Source: Symsagittifera roscoffensis (taxonomy: Eukaryota; Xenacoelomorpha; Acoela; Convolutidae). Taken from it: 64,000 bases of DNA. The notes under the pieces are model-generated. The model worked only from the letters and a program-made list of their open reading frames with translations. It was not told where the DNA came from and did not search any database. Made by a program: the position numbers and the translations under genes. The DNA lies in the NCBI RefSeq assembly GCF_963678635.1, contig NC_087068.1, forward strand, positions 27,840,318 through 27,904,317, given 5' to 3'. The stretch's first letter is position 1. The number at the start of each line of letters is the position of its first letter. Of the stretch, positions 1 to 12,300 are shown piece after piece.

Positions 1-1734
1 CACACTTCCTCACCTCAATATATATGTATATATGTCACATCTTCAAAACAAAAAGAGTGGTGGAATGCTCTGCAGGTTGCAAAGAGTTTTCCAGATACAA
101 TACCAATGCAAAAAACGTTCATTAGTTTATAACAATCGAAAAAAAAATCAAAAATGAAGTATAAAATGTTAGTAAACTGTTGGAAAAATTGTGAAATGTA
201 AAAAAAGTCTGGTTACAAGTAACAAGCCACTAGCTCTTGCATGTGAAAATAACTTAACTCCTCTGGAACTCGAACCTGCGACCTAGATAATTAGTCTAAA
301 ACACCATCACCATTAGAGCAGATTAAATACATGCGGATAAAACATATCGGCTCTACACAGATACTGACATTATGCACTTTTGCTGACCAGTAATTTGTGC
401 GAATTGGGTAGGAAAAGTTAACTCGTAATAGAAAACTGGCAATTGCTTTTGTTAAATTCAACGTAAATTACTCTGACAAGCGAAAGAATCATAAATTGTT
501 TTCACATTCTCAACTTGCGAACTTTTTGAAATAATTCTTGAAACCTGAATTATTGCATAATTTATGATGCCACACGCGATAATCTACGAGCTTGCTTTCA
601 GGTCCCCTCAATTGCGAGAAAAAAGCCATCCCGGGCCATAGTTTTTTCGCATTCTTTCAGGACGACCAGAACAAAAAAGAGCTCTGTGATATAAGATTTC
701 GTTTCCCTGTATCATTGAAACGGCGTTACGCAACACGCAAAAAATCCCGATTCCAATTATAGTCAACTCTTGGTATTGGCCATTTCTAGCGAGGCTGAGG
801 ATGCATTTTCTGAAAATTTAACTAAATGGGCAAAAGAGCGGCTTGCCGTAATGAGCTGAATGGCTCAAATGTTGGTATTTTCCCTCGTGGATTAATTGTC
901 TTAATTTAAACGCTCTGGGCCAATTGGCAGATCATGGTTCTACTAATCGGATGACCAAAAACTGCTTGACACGTAAATCTGTTCTTTAGTTACCCTGTCA
1001 AAGGACATCTTTGCTATATGCAGTCCAAGCAGATAACCTGGATTGTTTCGCAATCAGTTTTTCAGAAAGAATAAACAAACAAGGTTAAGCTTCAGAAGGT
1101 AGTTATCAAAAGAGAAAATAATTGGTTAATTTCAATTGATATAATTTATTCAACTTTGTAGCTGCAATAGTTGGAAGGAACGAACAATTATACAAATTCA
1201 AACATCGAATAAAATAAATGCCGATACTCAATACTGGGTCAATTAGTTATAGCAACATTTGATCAAAACTGCAGAAGTTAGTTACATCATTATTATCATA
1301 ACCATTAACAATAGTAAACAATAGTAAACTTAACAATATAACAAAATAGATCTTCGTTCAAACTATTATTAACGTCAGTTTACAAAACAATGTCAAAGAT
1401 TTGTACAATACATTGGATGAGCCTTGTCAAACAAGGACATTTTGGTCTTTCTGAAACGTCTATCAAAACTAATATTTTAACATTGACAGACGCGGTTAAT
1501 TGCGAACAATGGGAAAAACAACATTGGGGATATTGTCTAAAAGTGAACAAACTTGCTCATGGAAACAATTAACAAACGGAACCAACTTCAACCTAAATTA
1601 ACTGCAACAAATAAGCAAACGCACCAAAAACGTCAAATCTTCAAGTTTAAAGCAATCTGAGAGTAAGGACTTCAAAAATTGGATGTTTTTTTCTGAATTA
1701 AGCGAATTATTTAATTGTCATTTCGTATTATCAT
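1..1734. other. Intergenic region downstream of the SH3 gene
   Basis: No convincing coding exon is seen. Short open frames here (for example 1390-1572 on the plus strand) have no domain, no codon pattern and no splice context. Apart from the tRNA-like block near 260-325, it is plain AT-rich DNA. Confidence 0.5.
258..325 (-). repeat. tRNA-derived SINE head (A/B-box-like)
   Basis: On the minus strand this block has an A-box-like stretch (CTAATGGTGATGG) followed about 35 nt later by a B-box-like GGTTCGAGTTCC. That is the internal Pol III promoter layout of tRNA-derived SINEs. No closing acceptor stem is visible, so it is not called a tRNA gene. Confidence 0.45.
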
Positions 1735-1740
1735 TTTATT
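1735..1740 (-). promoter_or_regulatory. Poly(A) signal AATAAA of the SH3 gene
   Basis: A minus-strand AATAAA lies about 24 nt past the TAG stop of the SH3 gene. This predicts a very short 3' UTR. Confidence 0.5.
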
Positions 1741-1763
1741 TCACAGCTTTCTATTTTCAACGG

Positions 1764-4700
1764 CTACTGCAAAACACAATTTGCAGATCGCGATTTTTCG
1801 GAACTCGTTTCTAGGTCCAGTTCCTTTGATGATGTTTCTTGAACAATTTCGCCCGAAAAATTGTCGGAATCTCTCTTAGAAACTGCGCTTTCACCATCTG
1901 ATAAACCATCTACAGATTCTTCGCAACAAATCGGTGGCTTTTTAGACGATAGGGTAAATTTCTCAGAGCCGTTTTTCAAGTTTATAACAGATCGGGTACT
2001 TTCATCATCATTAACAGTAAGCTCACAATCCCTAAATGATTGACTTTCACTTGAATCGGAGCGATTAGAACACGCCTTTAAGCCAACTGTATAATCAAAA
2101 TCCACTACTTTCTTGCTTCTGTTGTCAATGCTACTCGTAATCGACCCGAAAGTCACCGAGCTCTCGAAACCTGAACTCTCAACATCGACAAAAGAAAAAA
2201 ATCGGGCGTTGTCAAACTCATTACTTTTGCTCTCAACTTCCCCATCATTTAATGGCACCTTGTAAGACTGTGATAAATCACCTTTTCTATGCGCGATAGA
2301 TTCATTGCTAATGATTGAGTCATTTATAGACATCGGGATTCCAACTTCAGCAATTGGGTCGAAGCGGTACGCATTTAACGAATCATCGTCACAAATCATT
2401 GCCGAATTTAGAACCGAAGACTGCTCAAAACTGTACCTTCTTGAAGCTTCGTTGCATTTTTGGTCCAAATTTTGGTACGAATCGCTGATTTCTTTGTATT
2501 GCTCGTCGTAATCTTTAGTCGCTTCTATTTCGCTCAAATCTCGACTCATCGAGATTTGTCTGTTCAGCATTGAAACACTATTTTCGTTTTCAATTTCATC
2601 GCTAAATGCAGTCGCATCTCGGTTCAATGAGTTAACCTCCGTTTGAAAGCTTAATTTAGCCGATGAAGATCTTCGGTTTTCATCTAGAAAACTGTCCCGG
2701 TCGAAACTTCTCGACAGTCTTGCAGAATTGACAGTCATCAAACTTTCAGATGCTGCTAATGGAGCCAATAATGAAACATCTGACTCCTCACTCAGTGAGT
2801 TTTTCTCCTCTTCCGAGCAACTTGAGTCACTTATGGAGTGCATAAATTTCAATTCCTTGATGACCGAATCTTTTAGCGTTCCCATGTTCTGTCGTGAAAC
2901 CAATTCATCGTTATCGCGTCGGTTCCGCGCTGAACCAGATAACAGAGGCGAGCTCCTTTTCGAACTTGAATCAACGGGAGTTAAGGCATCTCTCAGATTT
3001 TCCTTTGAATCTTTCGATTTGTCTTTCTTTCTTAGAGGACTTGAAAGTGGCGATAGTCTGAAATTAGTTCTTTTCAAGCTTTGATTCGATTCAAAATCTT
3101 CGTTTCGAACCATTGAAAGTCGACTGTTGTTCACAGAAAGTGATAAATCTGACGATAATGACCCTCCAGGCATTTGACTAATAGTTTTTTGGCACGAATC
3201 CAAGACGTCGTCAAGACTCGAAAATCTGGACGCCGCTTGAAGAAAAGCACTTTCGACGTTATTTATACGCGTTGAAATATCGGGAAGTATAGTATCGTCT
3301 TTTATAAAAGCTTCATTTGCAAAAAGCTTTTCGTCTTGCGCGTTCTGAATACCATCTTCAGTTTCATACCATTTGCGGCCATTTCTACTTTTAAAATACT
3401 CGTCAGCATAGGAAAAGCAATCTTCAAGTCCTCTAGAAATATCCGAAAATGGCTCCGTATTTTCATTCAAATACATCTCGGTTAACGTGTACGAGCTAGG
3501 CCTTCCAATAACGGAGCTGAAATGTTTTGAAGTTTTTTCGACATTTTGTGTAACTTTATAACATCCAGAAGTCACTGATTCTGACGATAGCGTTCCATTC
3601 AAATTTGAAGTTCCTTCTTCCTCCGAAAACACCTTCGAAGTGTTGTGGCTAGAGAACTCGGTTTGCGTTTCCTTCGTACAGATCTCATGAACACAAGTAT
3701 CTTGCGATAATATATCGGCCGAACAATCACATTGGACTCCTGAACTGGTATTGTCGAACTCGGTTTGGGTAACTTTACAGTCCAGCTCTTCATTTTTCAT
3801 TGAGGTCAGACCGAGTTTGAACTCCTTAGGAATAAATAAACATTCCGGGTCCGAATGATACCCATCTCTCTGGTTCGCGAACGACATATACCTCGACATG
3901 GGCAGCTGCTCTCTTTTCGCAAAACTACTCGAAGATTCATTGCCTGAATCTGATTTCTTGAAGATTGACTTAGCAGCTTTTCTGAGTCCATTTTTAATGG
4001 CAGCAGAATTGAAGCAATCTGTATCTGCAATTGAAGATACAGATACAAAACTCTGGTCCATGCTTTTGTCACCTTGTCGTGCTTTCAAACAGCCGTCAGT
4101 TTGGTCATGGTAACCGTTTCTTTCTTCTTCGGTTGACTCCAGGACACTTGAACTCTTCTTAGGAGCGACATGACTCAATTTTTCTTGCTTATTCGACATA
4201 GATGAGAGACTGTCAAAAGACATCGACCCACTATGGTGAAAAATATCTGGCAAATCATAGAACTCGTCTCGCAGTTCCTCCGAAGACTCGATATTCGTGT
4301 TTAGCTTCTGAGAAAATAACAAATCCTTGAAACAATTTCTTGGTTCTTGGTGCACTTCAGCTTCAATGCAATATACCAAACTATTCCGTTGCGAACTCGA
4401 ATTCATGTCATCACCGAACATAACTCTTGTATCTCTGTTACTTTCGGTCAAAATCTCTTCAATTACTTCATGAAAACTGTCACTTTGTTGCCTGCTGACA
4501 GGTTCTACGCAGTGTTGAGAATTCTTTCTCGAGTAGCTCTTGGAAGAGCGATTCGAGTGATCTGAGCGACGTTCTATATCACTTCGACTTTCATCCGTCG
4601 TTGTTCGGTCAGATGATAACATCGATATATCATTTTCGCGGTTGACTGCTCTCAAATTTAGACATCTCTGGGCTTTCTTAGGCTTTTTTGGTTCTTCATG

Positions 4701-6352
4701 TTCAACAGGAACATGTTGGAAGACTTCTGGAGCTCTACAAGGCATTGATCTAACTGTAGCTCTAGATGAAATTGGTCGAAGAGGTACTTCATTTAAGTCA
4801 ACATGATTTCCAGATTCAACCCTGTCATCGTTGGAGGCTTTTCTAGCAATCGGAGATATATTCCAATCACTGGTTGCTCCATCGAAACTTTCGTTTGCTT
4901 TCACTTTCCGCAAAGAGTCATTTACGAATTTTTTTACGCTTTTTTCATCTTCCCATGGCCATTTATCGTCATCAGTGACTTTAAAATCACCTTTCGATTG
5001 TCGATTTCTTTTTCGCTTTATCTCGTCGATCGACAAAAACGAATCGTCAAGAGAGTAGTTTAGAACCTTTGCTTCTGTAATTGACCTGTCATATATGCCA
5101 GACATTTTTGACTTCAAGTAACCTTCTTTTTCGATCAACTTTCTTGTTTCTGATGTTTTGGATTCGCTTTGAGACCATCTAGAATCTTCCAGAACATTGC
5201 GCTGTTTTCTTCTGCTTGGGGATGGAGTCAAAGAATAACTTGTAAGTCCTTCGAAACGCGCATCAATATTATTCAAAACTTGCTGTTTCAGTTTTTGTTG
5301 TTCCTCAAAAATTCGCAGTCTTAAATTATCATTAATTTCCCATGGCCAGGCATCATTTCTAACTCTGCTTTGACCTTTCTTGGGCGATTTCCTTAATGAA
5401 ATCACATCAACAGCCTTTGGTGGGTCTTTTCGTTTCATGTTCTCAAAGTTTTGATGGGCTTTGAGAACCAATATTTTCTTCTCTTTTCGGCTGTTTAAAT
5501 TATAAGGTTGCATATCTTTTGAATGACTTCCGATTACCGTTTTTGACAATTTATCTGATTCTCTCGCGCAATTGAAATCCGATAACAAATCAGTCACTTT
5601 ATTCGCGCAATATTTTGACGTGCTTTTATTTGTGACCTCTAAATCCAACGCTGGAATCAATTTTTTCTTCCAGCAAGTCAATTTGTACAGAGCTGTGAAG
5701 CAACATGGCGAGCTGATGAACTCATTGTCAATTACCGGAACCGTCTCAAAAGTCGTTTTAGCTGGACATACATGAGTCAAACAGAACCTACTGGACACAG
5801 GTTTGAAAGAATTTAGTGAAAGGTCCACCAAATCTGTAGCGAAGCTTTGGCTTAACTCCATACACGCATTGACTGAGCTTCGAAATCTTCTCACTTGTGT
5901 TGATTCATCGTACAATTCTTGAGACACTGCAATGCTACGACAGCCCTGGCACAAATCCAGAACTAGACGTTTGTACTGTTCCAGTGATTCTGGAAAATTA
6001 GCTAGTAACGTTTTCTTGGATCGATCCATGTTTAAACTATCAGACAATGGAACTTTTTTAGAATGGGCTCTGAAAATTGAGCTCTGAAATGAACTCGAAT
6101 TTGACGTTTCGTTTTCTGACAATTTCGCGACTGTTTTCACTTGGCTCAATGTATTAGAGTAAGAGTCGAGAGCAGTAGCTTCGCATGGAGAAATCTTAGC
6201 TCTCTTTTTAAGCAGTGGAGGCGACTTCTCAATCGATTTCGGACTAGGATAAACTGGAAATATGAAAGGGTTCTCTTCGAAGTATCGTATTCTTGCGGAA
6301 ATTGCACTTTCTGGTCGCGATAAAGGCGACTTTGGCTGTGAACTTCGAATTC
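1764..6352 (-). CDS. SH3 gene exon 7: long disordered tail with TQT motifs and C-terminal CVLQ
   Basis: Terminal exon encoding 1528 residues. The acceptor is at ...TTCCAG. The exon starts with GA, completing a Gly codon from the 22-nt exon 6. Visible motifs: proline-directed Ser sites near the start (SPLSRP, PSPKS, KSPP) and two WPWE blocks (codons at 5337-5348 and 4950-4961), each followed by a charged helix-like stretch. A triplet of light-chain-like sites follows: KVTQTEF (3756-3776), SGVQCDC (3723-3743) and KETQTEF (3654-3674). Dozens of Ser-rich repeats follow, and the protein ends ANCVLQ. The single uninterrupted 4.6-kb exon contrasts with the small upstream exons. No enzymatic domain is seen. 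Confidence 0.85.
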
Positions 6353-9300
6353 CTGGAACGGTTAAGAATTAAATACGAAAGCACTGCAAAATTTAAGAAA
6401 ATGAATCAATATCCGGCATAATGAACTGAACTGAACATTGAATATTTCACGAATATAAGATAACCAGGTAAAATAATGGTCGAAAACAACCCAATGATAA
6501 TGCGCGCTAATTAGTGACAAAAATAAAGAAACGGCGACTAATTTACAGATTACAAATTTCTAAAGATTTTACAATTTAACTAATGAATAAGAAACAAAGA
6601 TTTTATGGACAAGGAATGGTACACAAAAGGCATTGGATTTTTGAGAATAATTAACAGACCGGAACTTTAAGGTCCGGAGTTGTACTTACTACACAGCTCT
6701 GTAAATGATTCGCGCTATGACATGCACTAGCAAAGATGACTTAAATCTGGATTGGGACGTTTAAAGCCATGAAAAGAAAACAGAAAAGTATCCAACATAT
6801 GTTTTGCACTTGTACTTCAAAAACTTCTGAATACGATCAGTTCTGTATAGAATCTCAGTTCGTTTACAGCAAAAAAAACAACACTTTTGCTAATTAATTT
6901 TTTTCGATAGGTGTTCGATCATAGTGAGTAAAACACGGTGGGGTTGGCTTTAAAATGGTGCGTTTATTTGTAAAGGACAGTGATCCGGCGCCAGAGACAC
7001 ATTTTAGCCAAAACAAGACCAATTAATCAAAGTTGGTTTGGTCTTGACATTGAGCTTGATAAAACATGAAGTAAACTGCAGAGGCCAGATTTGTTCGTAA
7101 TCAATCATTAATCAACTTGGAAACAAACTATTGCTATTGTCTGAAGTAAAGTCGCGAACTTACCAATGATTAATTATCATTTTATCACTGATGTATCAGA
7201 TATCACTACAATTTACGAATTATCAAAGAAGAAGACAAAAAATCCTGCAATGCCAAGTCACATCAAAATAGATCTTTGGCATTATGGAACTTAAATAGCA
7301 TGGAAATTAAAATTGTAGACTTCCTCGAAATAATTAATCACGCTTCCAGCCGGAAGAAAAAAAAATTGAAACACAAATAGTTAAAATAAAACTTCTGAGA
7401 TACTAATTAGCAAATAAGACATAATTAGCAAAAGAGACATCAAGTTAACTTAAATAATCTTGCAATCATAAAGAAAAACAAGAGATCAGAGACGTTTTTA
7501 ATAATTTAAACAGCATATATAATTTAAATAGCATATATACAGAAAAAAGCACAGCCAGGTAATAAAGCGAACAGTCATTGCGAGAAAGTAACAAGAAAGA
7601 GAGACAGTGATCTTACCAGCGGATGCAACAGGTTTAGACTAAAAACATCTCACAAATATTTTCATAAAAATTTGAAAATTGAAATATCTCTCATTCAATT
7701 TAGCAAAACTGATCATTAATGGACAGGAATTTAAGTGTTTACTTCTCAAATTTTCAGTTAAAAGTGAAGTGTTGGTTATTGTTTGCGTTAGATTTACCTT
7801 TTGCCGTTCCCGGGCAAGTAGTTTGATTATTCGATTGCCAATTATACGTAAGCTAACCAGGGACCATTTCGGGAGCTTAGGGCAATTACACCGTCGGATT
7901 GTTTATGTCAAAAGTAAACATGATTCGGAATGCCAATGGCATGACTCCTTACATGTAAGGATCCCCTTCTACACCCGCATACATACCAAAACACCGACTA
8001 TGTAGAAAAGCGAAAATCATCGTTCCATATCAGTTAATTCTTTTTTTTTGGTAAAATGCTTGGGTTTCACATTTGTACAGTGATTGATTATCTGTTGTGC
8101 TATATATTTTTCCCGGTTCTAACATTTTCCCCTGTGGTTCAATTTTTCAATTGTTTCTAGTTAAACTTTCGACTTACTAGAAATGTTTGCCGGTTTTTCA
8201 TACCAGTACTTGCCTAGGATTCCAAGGAATACCACTGAATTAGATTCAGGTGTCTAATTTACGAAACCCAAGGCTACTATAAAACACTATTAAATGATTT
8301 TCAGCATGAACAGACCGACAGACATAACATATCCATAAACCAACTTAATCCCCCTTTTCATGCCACTGCTGGCAGACTTCACCGTGGACAACCAAATGAG
8401 TACCAGGAAATAAGGATACCATAGCAAAAAGTTGCATGCAGTAAAATCGCCCATGCCATACTATACCATAACAATGCAAAAGATCGCACAACTTATGAAA
8501 AAAGTGCATGATCAAAGTGTGAGGGTAAGATACCGTAATTCAAATGGTAAAAACTCTCGTGTAATTAAGCATCCATTAGGATATCCGTTAATTGAATTCA
8601 GACCAATAAAGATTAGGACACCGACTTCCTTATACAAAGATGAGAAACAACTTACCGTTTTTTGGTTCGAATTTTGTTTAGGAGACTGTTTGATAGTCTG
8701 ACCAACTGCATCTGATTCCGACACACACGATGCTGGGAATGTCCCTTTCTCGTTTTTGAATTCCCCAAAGAACCTGAAATTTTATCCACTGTTCAGCTTT
8801 CATGGGCATACTTTCTACGAACAAACCGAAATAATTTATTGAACAACCGAAGATTAAAAAAAAACTACCTTAAAATCTAGATAGCAAGACATATTACTCA
8901 AACTATTCCAACTTATCCTATGCATTTGCCAATGATCCAACTTACCCTGCAGCAATATATCCGTTGCTCTATCATTTGACGCGCAGTCAATACCTAGTTA
9001 AAAATTTTTAACTTGCCCGTTTTAACATAATGGAGGCAAAAATTAAGACTCGATTGATCCACAAATTCAAGCTAAGCATTATTAGGTCCTTTAAGCACTT
9101 TGCCAGTTTTTGTACCTTATCACAATTAAATAACTGAAGTTTTTGCAAGCTTAAAGCAGATAGATGACACAAATGGTTCAATTTGTCTGTTGTCTTGTCC
9201 GAAACTGCAATATCAAATTTGCCTAACTGGGGTCTGTCACAACGCTATTGCCGAATCCTCATTTTTATCGCCAAAAGTATGCCAAATTGCGGGAAAAAAA

Positions 9301-12300
9301 GCGTAAAAGAACGCTGGAAAAGTTCATCATATTTTTTCAAGTTTTCACAGAACGTCCCACACAAGGCTTGTGCAAAAAAAAACAGACACTAAAATTCAGT
9401 AGATACCAGCAACATCAGTAACCATTAGATCAGTGGCAGAAAGAAAGCCATACAATTGTTTCATTTTTTCTATTTACCATAAGCAGGGCTTTAATTAGCC
9501 CGAAAAAAAAAGAAAGAAAAATTTGACCCACGTAGTGATACACAGTTGTAACAAAGCATTTGAAATTTTCTGCTTTTGTCTTAGCGACAGAGCGATCGAG
9601 GATACCGAAATATTGCAAGATTTCGTCGACAGCAACAATTTGATGCCCTTGAGCTGAACCGATATTTATGATGTAACCTTGAAATTATGCCATTGCAAAT
9701 CTAAACATGGACTGACATTTGGAAAAGAATATGAACGCAATGAAACAGAAAAAAACCTGACTTGTTTTTTTGAAAAAGCTTAAATTTCGAATTTTAAAGA
9801 AAATATATATGCCCTTAAAGCTCTTTGAAATTCAAGAACAATTTATGATTGGTGCTTTTATCATAAAATAACCCAATTTAAGAAAATTGGATCAATAAGT
9901 AAGCTTTTAATTCCGCTGGGAAATCTGAACATTAAAATTAACTTTCGAAAATAGACGTCGATCACGTTTTTTGTGACCTTTACACTTTCGCTGTTCGATA
10001 GTTGAGATTGCCTTCCTTTCAACAAAGGAAATGAACTGAACTAAAAAAAAAGAAATCAAAAGTCAGGCCACGAAAAATCAAAACTGAGCGTGAAATTTTA
10101 ACACTTTCTCCTGAAAAAAGCAAAAAAATCACCAAGACCTATATAAGAGTACTTACTACGTTCATTACTCTTAATAACTAAATACGAATTGCAATCAATT
10201 AGCTGGTTTCATTTAATGAAAAAGCTCTGCGCCCATCGACAGGGTAACTGCTACGTCTCATCAAGTCATCTGAAAAAATGAGGGAGTCGCCGATCACTCT
10301 AAGCTAGACGAGACTCTCGGCCCATAGTTTACCTCTCACTTTCACAGAAGCTACTTCAAAGGGAAGACAATAGGTCGCAACAACCGAGGGCCTTTGTTTC
10401 CATGACAATGTGGAACCACTCGAAGGAACGTGCGCTGGACTAGCAAGAACATCTTGGTGATACTGCACTGTTTTAAGGCAGTCATCCTTCTTTTTAAATG
10501 CTCCTGGATCAAACCCAACTCGAAGCAGTCAATCAAATTTTCGATATTATCTCAAGGCCTTGACGAGAAGTGACAAGAAGGCAGGTCGAGTCGTATGAAC
10601 AGACGGGTTTTGAACGAACGAGTAACAAGCCTTGTAAATTGTTTCAAGCAATTAATCTTAGGTTATTTATATTCTCTCAAACAATTGAGCTCTCGATCAA
10701 TTATGGCTTTTGCGAATATTCTAAGAAAATCAATTGACTTAATAGAAAACAACAAATCTTTCGAGGTTCCTGGTCTCTTTGAGTTGTGTTTCTGGGCCAA
10801 TATCAAAACAAATGTTTTTTCTTCAGCCTTGGGCTAATAGCGGTAAAAATTGAGTTTTAAGCAATTTGATTTAATGCTTTGATTTCAATTCAATTTAGAA
10901 CCAATATTTCTGTTACTTGAATAGTTCATTGATATCTGCACGGTTTTGTTCTACTTCAAAAGACATAAGGTATTTTTGATTATGAGCCTAAGGTGAAATT
11001 TTATAGGCTAAATTGGAACGCGAGGTAAAGTGGTACAATAAAAAATGATGCCGCATAAGTTGGAAAAGAGTACACAGCCACAAAACCTACGTCTAACAAA
11101 AACACACCGGTCTCTATATTTCGTTCATTTTAGATATTTAAAAAAATTGATAAGGTGAAACAAGTCGAGAGATTTACCATCCGTCTTCTTCCGTTCGCAT
11201 CACTTTAACCTTGCCTCCTTTCTTCAGACTCAGTTGTCCAGCTTTCACTGCTTTGAAGTCACTCACAATCGAAAAGTCCTTATCTGTAATGGTAACAACG
11301 CAAATGATTTGCTTCACTTCGCAATTACTTGGAACGAATATAATAAATTATGTAAAAAGAACGCTTACTTATGTTTTTAATAACAATTGAATATTTTTAA
11401 ATAAAGTTTTATTACAAAGAAAAAACCTCTTTAGGTCCCTTCCCGTTTTTTAAGTTTTCGACAGTTTCTGTCGAATACTATTATATCCTAAGCGTTTACT
11501 TATTATTACCTATGAGTTTGACTTCTTGGGCATTTCGTTCACCAATAGCCATGTCATACTCATTGTCCTCATCAGGTGTAACATTGACAGGTGAGAGTGA
11601 AAGTCGAGCCGCTGCAACCGACTTAGCATTCCCCTCAGATCCGGTATTTAAAACCTAGTACAAAAATGGAGCTTAGAAATGGAGCTTCGCAACACATACG
11701 ATACAAGGCAAGCATAGCATGGCACACCCAAGTGAATGGAAAATGAAACGGAAACCACTAAATATATTTTAAAAAATATATTGCAAAAACTATTTTAATA
11801 ATACTAATTAAACCTTAATTTCGAACAGTTAAATTTTCATACTTCATATCTTATTTGGCGTCTTAATGCTATGTAGCCTCAAAATCTTGTCGTCCTCTTT
11901 ACCGAGCACTAGATAAATCGTTAGAGCACTTGTTTTGAACATCAATTCAAAGCTACTGACAACAAAACTACTATAATGCTACACCATTCAATCATATGTC
12001 ATTTCAAGATAAACTCGGCTTGCCAATTCAGCAAGAGAGTATCCGATTGCTGGGCAAAATGTTTAGACCGCTATCAGCTATTGCAAAAAAATCGAAAAAA
12101 GATTCCAAAAAAAGAGATATTTTTCAAATATTTCGCGGCAACTTCATCAAGCTTTTTTATACAAAGAAGATGATCATGATAATCTATACAGTAACGCACC
12201 TCTGGTGCTTCAAACAGAATAGTGAACATGAAATTAGCTTATACATAAAATATATTAAAAAACAACGGGAATCCACAACGCTTTTGATTTCAAAAATTGA

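Noticed and set aside
1861-5775. Many plus-strand open frames across 1.8-5.8 kb
   Set aside because: They are antisense shadows of the long minus-strand exon of the SH3 gene, without splice or domain support.
7679-8005. Plus-strand open frame of 108 codons
   Set aside because: Lies in an SH3-gene intron, with no recognisable domain, no acceptor/donor logic and AT-driven composition.
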